NCBI RefSeq assembly: GCF_042649125.1
Contig: NZ_JBHRYQ010000001.1
Coordinates: 3,720,001 to 3,784,000 of the forward strand
Reading direction: 5' to 3'
DNA from: Leadbetterella lacunae
GTDB lineage: Bacteria; Bacteroidota; Bacteroidia; Cytophagales; Spirosomataceae
Length of the DNA stretch: 64,000 nucleotides
Shown: positions 54,419-63,203 of the stretch, one piece after another
Position numbering within the stretch: position 1 is the first letter of the stretch
How the letters are laid out: each line of letters starts with the position of its first letter
The notes under the pieces: generated by a model
The model's input: only the letters and a program-made list of their open reading frames with translations
Database searches by the model: none
What the model was told of the DNA's origin: nothing
Translations under genes and position numbers: made by a program

Positions 54419-54880
54419 AACAACCAGCTTAACGCCACTACTATTTTTTTTAAGTATCGTTAATATCGTAAGTTTTTGTGTTAATTGTCTAATTATAAAT
54501 AACATATCTATTTGCAGCGTTAATTGCCAGATATTGTTTTCAATCAGTATACTACTCTTAGATTTATTTATGACCCAGTTTACAGTTTTATTTCAAATAT
54601 GAAATCATGAATTATTTTTATTGATTTATCGGTAAAAGTTGGAGAGGAAATGAATTCCTGTCCGCTCGAGCGGTAGTCGAGAGCTGCGGTAATAGAACCG
54701 CCTGTAAATCTCGTCTACCGCTCGATTTGACAAGGGAAACTTGATTTGGAAGAGGGGCTCATTTGGATTTAAAAAACCTATGGGTTTATCTAGTGCAAAG
54801 TTTAAGTTCAATCCTACGCGGCCCGATTGCTTTCATCGCATGTCCTGCGGACACGACGAAAGCTTAGCTGTTATAGCCAG
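54419..54880. repeat. cassette-array modules A and H, copy 5
   Basis: A covers 54419-54632, H 54633-54880 with the 60-nt hairpin at 54666-54725 and the second hairpin at 54829-54863. It directly follows, in gene sense, the stop of the OLD nuclease gene. Confidence 0.8.
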
Positions 54881-54889
54881 TACTTCTTG

Positions 54890-56698
54890 TCATATTACGT
54901 TTATAAAGTCTTGGAACATTTCGGAAAATTCATACCTAGTTGTTCCGTTGTCATCATATTGTTCGACCTCTCTTATTTGTTCTGCCGTCATTCTCGTCCA
55001 AAATCTTTCAAGAATAAGTTCTTTTTTTGTTGATTTTTCATTTGCGATTAAAACTTTTGCATCACAAGTATCTGTTAAAGTGAAAGTACTTCCTGCTGGT
55101 AATTGAAGACAGTCCAAATGGATATAATTTTCAGGCTCTCTTTTTCTAGTTACATAAGCTTTTATTCCACTTTGCACCAAGTCAGCAATAGTATCTATAT
55201 TCTTCTGCTCTTCGTTTGTTCCTTTATCTGAGTCTAGTAACACACAATAAGGAATTTGGAATTGGTCAACTAATCTTAAAGTCTTCCAGTGTTTTAAGTT
55301 TCCGCAACCGCCAATTGGAACGAGAGCAATTCTTTTCTCTTGAAACGTATGTGTCAAGTGTCCTCCATTTTTAAGTTGGTTAGCTGTGTGATTTAAAAAT
55401 GTTACATCACTTTTCCCTTCAATTAGTATGATTGCTGTTGCATTTTTAGGAATTGGGTCGGCTAAAACACCAAGTGTTTGTGCGATTTTTTCAAAAACTT
55501 CTTCCGTTCCTAGTTCGATATTTCTGTCGTCAACAGTTTTTTCAATGAACCTCAAACTTTCTAATGGCAATAGTCCAGCTAGAGCAGGAGTATGTGTTGT
55601 TAAAATAATTTGAGAATTGCCTGTATTTGCAAGTTCTATAAATGCTTGAATAAGCATTTCCTGATGGTCTGGATGTTGAGATGTTTCAGGTTCTTCAAAA
55701 GCAAAAATTATTTGATTCCCTTGATGCTGGTTTCTTAATCTTTCTGCTTCGGCTCGAAAAAAATTTAGTAAGATTAGTCGTCTTACTCCGCTTCCTCGTT
55801 TGTTAATCGGAATGTTGTCCTCTGAATTTATTGTCAATTTAAATTGTGAATCAAATTTGGGTTCTGTCTTAAATTCCGGAATTAGTTCGTTAGCCAATTC
55901 TGGAGACATTTCTTTTAGTTTTGCTAATGTTCGATTTGCTGTATCTATTGCTTTGTTTCTAACCTCATTCTTTATGTGTTCTATTTCGTCAGTCAATTCT
56001 GCTAATGCTTGTTGTACTGCAAGTTTCATTGGGTCAGTAACTTCTTTGTCATCATCTTTACTTTGTCTGTCTGACTGAAATAGTGCATAAATTGGTAAAT
56101 AATTTTTCAATGTATCATATACCTTTTTTGTATCTTCTTTATCTACTAACAATTCTGTTCTAGCTAACTTTAAGTCCTCAAAGCTTGCCCAAATAGCTTG
56201 TCTTATTGTTGAATTAATATTTCCATTGTAATTCCCTTGCGGTATATTTAAGCCAGTTGCTCTTGTTTTAAGTTCTGCCTTTTTAAGTTCTAAAAGGTCA
56301 TTAGAATTTTCAGCAGTTGGATGATTACAAATAATAAAAACCTTTTCTTTTGGTTTAGCAGCTGATGTTGCAAATACTTTTTTTATTTCAAGTCTGTTGT
56401 TTTCATTTAGTAAGTATTCATTTGCTAAACTTGTTGGTGCAGCCGCATCAATAATAATTTCATTTGGGTAATCACTAAAAACACAAGTTATTTCTATTTG
56501 ATTGTTGTCAGCATTAATGTTTAAATCTTCTCTTTCACAAACGACAAGTGAGTTGTTAAAAAAGATTTCTAACGCCTCAAGAACAGATGATTTACCTGCG
56601 TCATTTTTTCCAATGAATGCAGTCAAATTAGAAATTGGTATAATCGTTTCTGTCCGATAACCTCTAAAATTTTTGATTCTTACTTCTTCTAATATCAT
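54890..56698 (-). CDS. OLD-family ATP-dependent endonuclease
   Basis: 602 residues. ABC-type ATPase with Walker A G30-KNDAGKS, signature RGSGVRR (301-307), Walker B IIFAFEEPE (about 330-338) and H-loop TTHTP (367-371). The C-terminal TOPRIM domain has IEGKSD (426-431) and LLDSDKG (488-493), supplying metal-binding acidic residues. This is the OLD nuclease layout, tied to phage defence. No UvrD-like helicase is next to it, so it looks like a single-gene (class 1) type and not Gabija. It is driven by the promoter of module B copy 3. Confidence 0.93.
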   Translation of the reverse strand: MILEEVRIKNFRGYRTETIIPISNLTAFIGKNDAGKSSVLEALEIFFNNSLVVCEREDLNINADNNQIEITCVFSDYPNEIIIDAAAPTSLANEYLLNENNRLEIKKVFATSAAKPKEKVFIICNHPTAENSNDLLELKKAELKTRATGLNIPQGNYNGNINSTIRQAIWASFEDLKLARTELLVDKEDTKKVYDTLKNYLPIYALFQSDRQSKDDDKEVTDPMKLAVQQALAELTDEIEHIKNEVRNKAIDTANRTLAKLKEMSPELANELIPEFKTEPKFDSQFKLTINSEDNIPINKRGSGVRRLILLNFFRAEAERLRNQHQGNQIIFAFEEPETSQHPDHQEMLIQAFIELANTGNSQIILTTHTPALAGLLPLESLRFIEKTVDDRNIELGTEEVFEKIAQTLGVLADPIPKNATAIILIEGKSDVTFLNHTANQLKNGGHLTHTFQEKRIALVPIGGCGNLKHWKTLRLVDQFQIPYCVLLDSDKGTNEEQKNIDTIADLVQSGIKAYVTRKREPENYIHLDCLQLPAGSTFTLTDTCDAKVLIANEKSTKKELILERFWTRMTAEQIREVEQYDDNGTTRYEFSEMFQDFINVI

Positions 56699-56721
56699 TT
56701 GTGTCGTGTCTTTTAGTATTG

Positions 56722-56937
56722 GCTATAACGAGTGGCTTAACGTTACTAATTTTTTGAGTAGCGTTAATATCGCATTTATTTTTTTAAATATATTTTCTGT
56801 AAAAATTTGATAGCGAGGCTGTTGTGTTTTTTGTTCAGTTTTAATGGTTTCATTATGTGCGTTTTAGAGTTTCGTTAACCCAAATTTTGGGTTAACAAAT
56901 ATATGCTTTGAATTGTACATTTCCAATTATTTATTTA
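56722..56937. repeat. cassette-array module B, copy 3
   Basis: Right end of the array. The terminal hairpin reads TTAACGCTACT / AGTAACGTTAA in gene sense, then GTTAAGCC and GTTATAGCC, about 25 bases before the OLD start. Confidence 0.8.
56896..56926 (-). promoter_or_regulatory. promoter inside module B, copy 3
   Basis: TTG (56924-56926), 20 bases, TATATTTG (56896-56903) on the minus strand. It predicts a leader of about 190 bases before the OLD gene. Confidence 0.7.
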
Positions 56938-57238
56938 AGATTCAGTTTGCCTTATGAACTCACTATTTTGTCAAAGCCATTTGAAGGTTCAAGTGTCTGT
57001 ATTTCAGCGGATTTTTAAGTGCTTTGTCCTAGTAATAATAGTGTTTTTTAGGAGGGAAGTTACGTTTTCTAGTAAAGGCATTCCGAAGCGGTCCTGTAAG
57101 AATGTCAAGTAGAAATAGTGGAGGTTTGAGTTAAGAACTTATTCTATTATTTTCCCCAAAAAAATTAGACTGCCATTAGATAAAATGTTTGGATATTTTA
57201 TGAAATAAATGCTCAAATTGATTAAAAATTAAGGTCTT
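56938..57238. other. non-coding region after the array
   Basis: About 300 bases with no recognisable gene or repeat in this window; it marks the return to ordinary plus-strand genes. Confidence 0.5.
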
Positions 57239-57805
57239 ATGAAAAGGAATGGTTTTATCGCTTCGGTATTTGGCTTGGTGTCTGCACCTTTTTTTTCTTC
57301 TGCAGGTGAGTTTAAATATTTTTTGAGAAAAGATAAGGGTTTTAAGGTGGCAGCAGGGGAGGGGAGAATTCACGGGCACATTCAGCTTAAAGGAGTAAAT
57401 GCCAATATCCTCGATGTTAAAATTTCAGGTAGCGACACAAATGGCGACTTGGCTATTTTTGAGCAAACCTCGCTTTCTCCGGGTAAGGGCACACCGCTGC
57501 ATGTGCATTTGGGACAAGATGAAATCTTCCAAATACTAGAGGGTACCTATTACTTTCAGGTAGGCGAAGACAAATTCACCATGACCAAAGGCGAAAGCAT
57601 ATTTTTGCCTAGAAATGTACCGCATGCCTGGACACAAGTTTCAGAAAGAGGCAAGATGACCGTAATTATGCAGCCTGCCGGCAAATTAGAAGAGTTTTTT
57701 GTAACCGTGGCCGCTTTAGACCATGAACCCTCGCCACAAGAAATGGCCAAAATATTTGCAGATAATGAAATGAAAGTGGTGGGCCCACCTCTAAAAATCG
57801 AATAG
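57239..57805 (+). CDS. secreted cupin-domain protein
   Basis: 188 residues with a short hydrophobic leader (FIASVFGLVSAPFFSSAG). The cupin carries the metal set: GTPLHVHLGQDEIFQILEGTYYF (H, H, E) and LPRNVPHAW (H). It resembles quercetinase-like and germin-like single cupins, which can be dioxygenases or isomerases; no precise reaction can be assigned. A shared terminator separates it from the convergent rhamnosidase gene. Confidence 0.85.
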   Translation: MKRNGFIASVFGLVSAPFFSSAGEFKYFLRKDKGFKVAAGEGRIHGHIQLKGVNANILDVKISGSDTNGDLAIFEQTSLSPGKGTPLHVHLGQDEIFQILEGTYYFQVGEDKFTMTKGESIFLPRNVPHAWTQVSERGKMTVIMQPAGKLEEFFVTVAALDHEPSPQEMAKIFADNEMKVVGPPLKIE

Positions 57806-57829
57806 AAGTTCCTTTACTTTTTTTACATA

Positions 57830-57866
57830 AAAAAGCCGCTCCTTAATGAATAAAGAGCGGCTTTAG
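57830..57866. terminator. bidirectional terminator
   Basis: AAAAGCCGCTC (57831-57841) pairs with GAGCGGCTTT (57855-57864), flanked by A and T runs, between convergent genes. Confidence 0.85.
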
Positions 57867-57877
57867 CATTTATTTTT

Positions 57878-60800
57878 TTACTTAACCGAAAACTTGTAAT
57901 TACCCGAAACCAAAGGTATCACGACGTTTTCTCCTGCTTGGCTCACGCCTTTCCAGTTTGTTATTTTCGTGCCACTTTCTGTTATTTGGTCTATGCTTTT
58001 TGCTGCCAAATAAAGCGTGGCGGTGGAGTTGGCAGGCACGCTTATTTCATATACGTAAGTGCCGTTTTCTAGTTTCCAAGAGCTGCTTATTCTGCCATAC
58101 ATAGAGTCAAAATAGCCTTTTGCAAACGTGATTTCCTTGTTTGGGTCGGGCGTTGGCTGCAAAATAAAACTTTTAAAGGCGTTGTTGTCTGCACCTCTTT
58201 GTATTCCCAGCGAATGGTTGTTCATCCATGCTGCCACCGAGCCAAACGAGTAGTGATTAAATGAGTTCATGCTGTTGTTTCCGCCAAAACCATTTTCTAC
58301 GGTATAGCTGTTTAGTCGCTCCCAAATAGAAGTGGCACCGTTTACCACCGAATATAACCATGACGGATATTGGGTATTGGTAAGCAGTTTGTAAGAGAGG
58401 GCCTCTTTGCCGTTTTGAGACAAAGCCTCGCTGATAGATGCGGTGCCAATGAAGCCCGTCATCAATGAATTTTCGGGTCTTTCTATGTTGCCGTCGTCTT
58501 TGTTTTTACGGGCGATGGTTTCGCTCAAATACTGTATGGCAAAAGGCTTATTTGTTTCGTCAAAAGCCCCCAAAGCAAGCGGAATGGCATAAGAGGCCTG
58601 GGTGTCCATCAAAGCTCCTTTGTGCGTAGGTTGCACGATTTGGTTTTCTCCCGGAGGGCCTTGGAAGCCCGTAACTAAGCCAGATTTAACCGTTCTGTGC
58701 GTGTTTTTGTCTACATATATGTCATTAAAGGCTTTTTTTATTTCTTCGCTTCTTTTCAAAAATGCCGCTGCGTCTTCTGTTTTGCCAAGTGCTGTGGCCA
58801 TTTTGCTCATGATGTCTAAATCGTACGCGAAATAGGCCATCCAAAATAAGGTATTGTCGTTTTTGTTGCCTTCGGGACTTAGCCAGTCACCCAGCGGTCC
58901 TTCGTTTAATATGCCGTCTTTGTTTATTTTGGAATCTAAGTGCGTCATGTATTTTTTCATGGCGTCGTAGTGTTCAGCCAAAAGCTGCTTGTCGCCATAT
59001 TGGCTATAGCTTTCCCAAGCCACCACTACGCCTGCACTTCCCCAAAGGGTACCGCCAAAGCCACCACCTACGGGTGCTACGTCAGTAAATCTCCCGCCTT
59101 CAGTCTGAAGGTCACGCATAGCCAAAAGGTGTTTTCTGAAAAACTGATTGGCGTCTGTGAGGTAAGTAGCGGCTTTTGAAAATACCGAGATATCGCCGCT
59201 CCAGCCCATGCGTTCGTTACGCTGTGGGCAGTCGGTAGGTATCGAAAGGAAATTACTTCTCAGCGACCACGTGATGTTTTCCCACAGTTTGTTTACCATA
59301 GGGTTATTGGTTTCATAGGCAGACGAAAGTGCTTTCACCGAACTTATCACGAGTCCTTTTACCTCATTTACGGGAATTGGGGTTTCTATTCCGGTTATTT
59401 CCACAAACCTATAACCATGAAAAGTAAACCTCGGCTGTATGGTTTCGTCTCCGCCTTTGAGTATGTATTGGTCGGTGGCGTGAGCGGCACGAATATTCTC
59501 CATCATCACCATGCCTTCGTTGCCTTTGTATTCGGGTAAGTTGGGATATAATACTTCGGCAAAACGCATGTTTATCAGTTGTCCCTTTTTACCATTTTTG
59601 ATATGAATTTGCGGTACACCCACCATGTTTTGTCCCATGTCGTATACCATTACGCCCGGTCTCGGGTTTTCTACTTTTTTGGCTACCAATGTTTTCACTA
59701 TGGTCGGGCTTTCTTCGTATTGCCCAATCAACTTCATGTCGTCAAAGTTTAGTTGGTTTTCTCCCGAAAAGGTGCTTCCTTTCAATGTTACCACTTCGGC
59801 ATTCTTCCAGTTTTTGTCGTTGTATGCGGCAGTTAACCAGTCTTTTATTGCGGCCTCTTTGTTGGCGTCGTAAACCTCTCCTTGAAAAAACGAACCTACC
59901 CGAATCGGGCCGTCTGTATATAGTTTCCAGTCTTTGTCGTTTGAGGCAATTACCTGCTCCGTGCCGTCTTCGTAGGTTAAGACCATTTTGGCTAAAAGCG
60001 ACTGTCGGTCCCCAAAGTAATTCCAGTTGTCGCCCAAGTACGTGATGTTTCCGCTCCACCAGCCTTCGCTTAACCATGCACCAATCGCGTTTTTGCCATT
60101 AGCAGCTATCAGGTTGGTGACGTCATAGGTTTGGTACATGTGGTGTTTATTGTACTGCGTTAAGCCAGGGTTAAAGTAGTCGTTTCCTACTCTTTTTCCG
60201 TTGATATAAATCTCATAAATACCCCTTGCGGTGGCATATAGTCTCGCCTTTTTTATCTTTTTGTTTTTTGTGCTAAAAGTAGTTCTCAGCATAGGAGCTG
60301 CGTTTTTACTTGGATCTGCAGTCGTGAGTGTTTCACCCGACAGTTTATAGGTGCCGTTCTCTATTTTTAGGTTAGAAAACAGTGCACTGTTGGTGCTGAT
60401 GTTATCTTTAAAAAGCGTATTTCCCGGAAATCTAAAGTTTGTGATTTCTATATCAGAAAAGTTAGCACTTTGACCAGCATGGGTTTGAAAACCGATATCC
60501 GCCAACATCGGGAAGGTGATGTAGTTATTGCCGCTGCCCAGCGGGTTCACATTAAAGCCCGGCTGCCCATATGGCGGAATAGCCTCCATGCTTTTGTCTT
60601 CAACTTTATGAGCATCTGTTTGGCCATCAATATGAAACTCAAATACACCTAAATTGCTTTCTGCATAAACTTGGTGCTTTTGGTATTTATTGGCCTCGTT
60701 TATTAGGCTTTTGGGTATTTCTAAAGACTTTATAGGCGTTTCTTTGGTGTCGGTTTTGGTGTAACCTACTCTATAAATATTCAACAAAGCCGAACCTCCA

Positions 60801-61444
60801 GTTTTTAAATTAGTAATGTCAATTTCGAGGGCTACATAGCTTTGGTTTTTGCCTTTTTCTACGGTCATCAAATTCAAATATTGGTTAGCCAAACGGTGAT
60901 CATTAGCTCCGAAAACAAAGGCTGCTTTTGTAGAACCCGATTTTTCGTCGAGTTGAAGGCCAAAACTGATTTTATAAACCGCCAAATAATGCGAATAAAA
61001 AGTCAGATCAGCATCGCCACCGCCTATCCAGTTTGCACCCGACCAAGCCGAGAGATTTGGATTTAATAATCCCGTTTCGAACCATGACTTCGAAGTAGAG
61101 GTTTCACCGAAGTTGTTCCAAACCTGCACTTGCCACGTGTATTTTGTGCTAGCCTTTAGGGCTTTTCCTGCGTATTCCACTGCATTCGAAATCCCGCTTG
61201 TTACCTTTTTGCTATTCCATACCTCGGCATTAGCCTCGTCAAAAACTCGGATTTGATACGCCGTTTGTAAATACCCTTTTTTAGCATCGAGAGCTTTCAT
61301 TTGCCACGAAAACTGCGGTTTAGCATTGTCAGTGCCTAAGGGTTTGCTTAAGTAGTTAACCTGAAGTTTTTCTAGATTGAAATTGGCAAAAATAGGATGT
61401 ATAAAAAGGGACATTAGTATTCCCAGAAGAATTTTCTTTTTCAT
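57878..61444 (-). CDS. alpha-L-rhamnosidase, GH78
   Basis: 1188 residues, signal peptide ending HPIFAN. An N-terminal fibronectin-like domain (ALKASTKYTWQVQVWNNFGETS) is followed by an inserted LamG-like region (about 150-340), the Bac_rhamnosid_N domain (ARLYATARGIYEIYINGKRVG), and the (alpha/alpha)6 catalytic domain with DCPQRNERMGWSGDISVF, the diagnostic GH78 motif bearing the general acid. A C-terminal beta domain closes the protein. It removes rhamnose from pectic, algal or glycoside substrates in the periplasm. Confidence 0.95.
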   Translation of the reverse strand: MKKKILLGILMSLFIHPIFANFNLEKLQVNYLSKPLGTDNAKPQFSWQMKALDAKKGYLQTAYQIRVFDEANAEVWNSKKVTSGISNAVEYAGKALKASTKYTWQVQVWNNFGETSTSKSWFETGLLNPNLSAWSGANWIGGGDADLTFYSHYLAVYKISFGLQLDEKSGSTKAAFVFGANDHRLANQYLNLMTVEKGKNQSYVALEIDITNLKTGGSALLNIYRVGYTKTDTKETPIKSLEIPKSLINEANKYQKHQVYAESNLGVFEFHIDGQTDAHKVEDKSMEAIPPYGQPGFNVNPLGSGNNYITFPMLADIGFQTHAGQSANFSDIEITNFRFPGNTLFKDNISTNSALFSNLKIENGTYKLSGETLTTADPSKNAAPMLRTTFSTKNKKIKKARLYATARGIYEIYINGKRVGNDYFNPGLTQYNKHHMYQTYDVTNLIAANGKNAIGAWLSEGWWSGNITYLGDNWNYFGDRQSLLAKMVLTYEDGTEQVIASNDKDWKLYTDGPIRVGSFFQGEVYDANKEAAIKDWLTAAYNDKNWKNAEVVTLKGSTFSGENQLNFDDMKLIGQYEESPTIVKTLVAKKVENPRPGVMVYDMGQNMVGVPQIHIKNGKKGQLINMRFAEVLYPNLPEYKGNEGMVMMENIRAAHATDQYILKGGDETIQPRFTFHGYRFVEITGIETPIPVNEVKGLVISSVKALSSAYETNNPMVNKLWENITWSLRSNFLSIPTDCPQRNERMGWSGDISVFSKAATYLTDANQFFRKHLLAMRDLQTEGGRFTDVAPVGGGFGGTLWGSAGVVVAWESYSQYGDKQLLAEHYDAMKKYMTHLDSKINKDGILNEGPLGDWLSPEGNKNDNTLFWMAYFAYDLDIMSKMATALGKTEDAAAFLKRSEEIKKAFNDIYVDKNTHRTVKSGLVTGFQGPPGENQIVQPTHKGALMDTQASYAIPLALGAFDETNKPFAIQYLSETIARKNKDDGNIERPENSLMTGFIGTASISEALSQNGKEALSYKLLTNTQYPSWLYSVVNGATSIWERLNSYTVENGFGGNNSMNSFNHYSFGSVAAWMNNHSLGIQRGADNNAFKSFILQPTPDPNKEITFAKGYFDSMYGRISSSWKLENGTYVYEISVPANSTATLYLAAKSIDQITESGTKITNWKGVSQAGENVVIPLVSGNYKFSVK

Positions 61445-61576
61445 ATTTTAAGGTTAATTCTGAATTAAAGATAAATATACTTTTCTGACTTAGATTAACT
61501 GTCCTTTACTGTCGTTTATGTTATTTTTTTTATAAAATACCTGATATAAAAAGTTCATTTGCATATTTCTAAAACG

Positions 61577-62950
61577 CTACTTTGCTGCCTGCACTTTTAC
61601 TATCATTCGGCGGTATGCATAAAGGCTTGGCGTGCCATTGTCGTAAACCTCTAATACAAAATGGAGGGTTTGCCCGGCAGCATCTTTTGGTATTTCTATT
61701 TTAGCCAAAGTACTGGTAGAATTCTGAATACTTACAACACCTGAGTACGAGCTAGGCTCTTTATAATACACCCACGAATAGTTAAGTTTGTTGTTATCAG
61801 GGTCTTTTGATCCGCTTGTATTTAGTTCAATAACGGCACCCGGAGAGGCTGTCATTTCTAGCACTTGTTTGGTTGCATCGCCGTTTAAAACCGCAATAGG
61901 GTGGTGGTTGGCTTTGGTATAGTCGCTTGTGACACTCCACAGCATACGGGCAGTAAAATCATTGTTGTAGCCAATGGCCCAGCGTTTTATTGCTTCTGCT
62001 CCCTCTGCTGTATTTCCGTGCATCATATAAGGGTCATACTGGGTTTCGGCATCTTCCTGTATTTTTTTTACCTCCGACATACTCCTAATTCCCGCAGTTT
62101 TTGTGGTATTAAATCTACCACCCCAGCCTCCTTGCTCTACCTGTTCGGGGTTATTAAGTCCATTTGGAAAAACATGCATAAAAGACGGCGTGTCTCCTTC
62201 GGTAGCATATTTTCGGTTGGGATAAACGGCCCCCAAAGGTCCTTTGTTTTGAATACTGGCCGCCAAGTATTCGTCTGTAGGTTGCCAGCCATACACGCTC
62301 GTGGCTCTGATATAAAATACTTCTGGGTAGTTTTTGGCAATCCATGCACCTGCATCGTCTTGACCCAAAACATCATATAGTCTTAGTTTGCTCAAAAAAT
62401 CCTTAAGCTGTGTGGCATTACGCGTTTCTTTCACTTTCCAAATGGCCTGAGCCACGGTGTTCATGCCTCCCCAGCCCATAATCCAAATGGGGCGAGCGTC
62501 GTTTTTGTCAGCTGCGGCAATAATTAGATTAGAGCCTGGACTGTCTTTTCCTGTGCCTACATCGGCCATTCCATATCCCCTTTGTCCTATTGAGCTTATT
62601 GACCTCAAATATTCGGGACTTGGGTAAGCATTGGAATGGACTTTTAAATTGGGATATGCTAGCGAATACGCATTTAGTATTTTATCTAAAATAGTGGTAT
62701 TCGACTGTGTCTTTTTCCAACAACCAGTGGCCACTATCAATCCTTCGATATCAAATTCATTGGCCGAAACTAACTCACGAACCAAAGACTGTTCGTCGTC
62801 GGGGTCAGCCCCCAAGTCCGTTGTGGTAATGATTCGGGGCTTTATTGAGGTAGAATTTATACTATCCTCGGTTTGAACAGCCGCAGTGTCTTTGCAAGCT
62901 GATATTACTAAAAATACACTAAGAAAAAACAAGGTGAATAATGCTTTCAT
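61577..62950 (-). CDS. DUF1593 lipoprotein, nucleoside-hydrolase-like
   Basis: 457 residues with a lipobox (FLVISAC). TTDLGADPDDEQSLVRELV is the calcium-binding aspartate cluster of the nucleoside-hydrolase-like DUF1593 fold. The C-terminal 100 residues form an Ig/cadherin-like domain (ELNTSGSKDPDNNKLNYSWVYY ... HFVLEVYDNGTPSLYAYRRMIV). Related proteins act near cellulose- and rhamnose-utilisation genes, with unproven activity. It is upstream of the rhamnosidase gene on the same strand (132-base gap). Confidence 0.88.
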   Translation of the reverse strand: MKALFTLFFLSVFLVISACKDTAAVQTEDSINSTSIKPRIITTTDLGADPDDEQSLVRELVSANEFDIEGLIVATGCWKKTQSNTTILDKILNAYSLAYPNLKVHSNAYPSPEYLRSISSIGQRGYGMADVGTGKDSPGSNLIIAAADKNDARPIWIMGWGGMNTVAQAIWKVKETRNATQLKDFLSKLRLYDVLGQDDAGAWIAKNYPEVFYIRATSVYGWQPTDEYLAASIQNKGPLGAVYPNRKYATEGDTPSFMHVFPNGLNNPEQVEQGGWGGRFNTTKTAGIRSMSEVKKIQEDAETQYDPYMMHGNTAEGAEAIKRWAIGYNNDFTARMLWSVTSDYTKANHHPIAVLNGDATKQVLEMTASPGAVIELNTSGSKDPDNNKLNYSWVYYKEPSSYSGVVSIQNSTSTLAKIEIPKDAAGQTLHFVLEVYDNGTPSLYAYRRMIVKVQAAK

Positions 62951-63203
62951 TTGGGTAAATTTTAATTAATTTCTTTTCTGTTTTTATAAAATGGAAGACT
63001 ACTTTTTTCTCCAAGATGCCTTTTTTCTAATTCGAATCATTTACAAGCTAACTTTAGAATTGAAGCTATTTTTTTATTTAAAATAAAATCCAAATGCAAT
63101 CTAAACTATTGAAAATAACCTTTTGGCACTTTAATAAGAAATCGGATTTAGTTTAAACTATTGTGGGTCATTTGCTTGTTATCATGTTATAAATAAATAG
63201 ATT
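62951..63203. other. intergenic region between divergent genes
   Basis: 253 AT-rich bases between the DUF1593 gene and the SOUL gene. No RNA gene, repeat or clear promoter is seen. Confidence 0.5.

Noticed and set aside
54890..56698. Gabija system
   Set aside because: The GajA-like layout is shared, but no UvrD-like GajB gene lies next to it; the neighbours are repeat modules.
48537..56937. Classical integron with integrase
   Set aside because: No tyrosine recombinase is encoded in the window, and A, B and H are too long for standard attC sites; only a cassette-like reading is supported.
63020..63060. tRNA-like T-arm (TTCGAATC)
   Set aside because: No acceptor stem, anticodon arm or CCA-proximal pairing around it.
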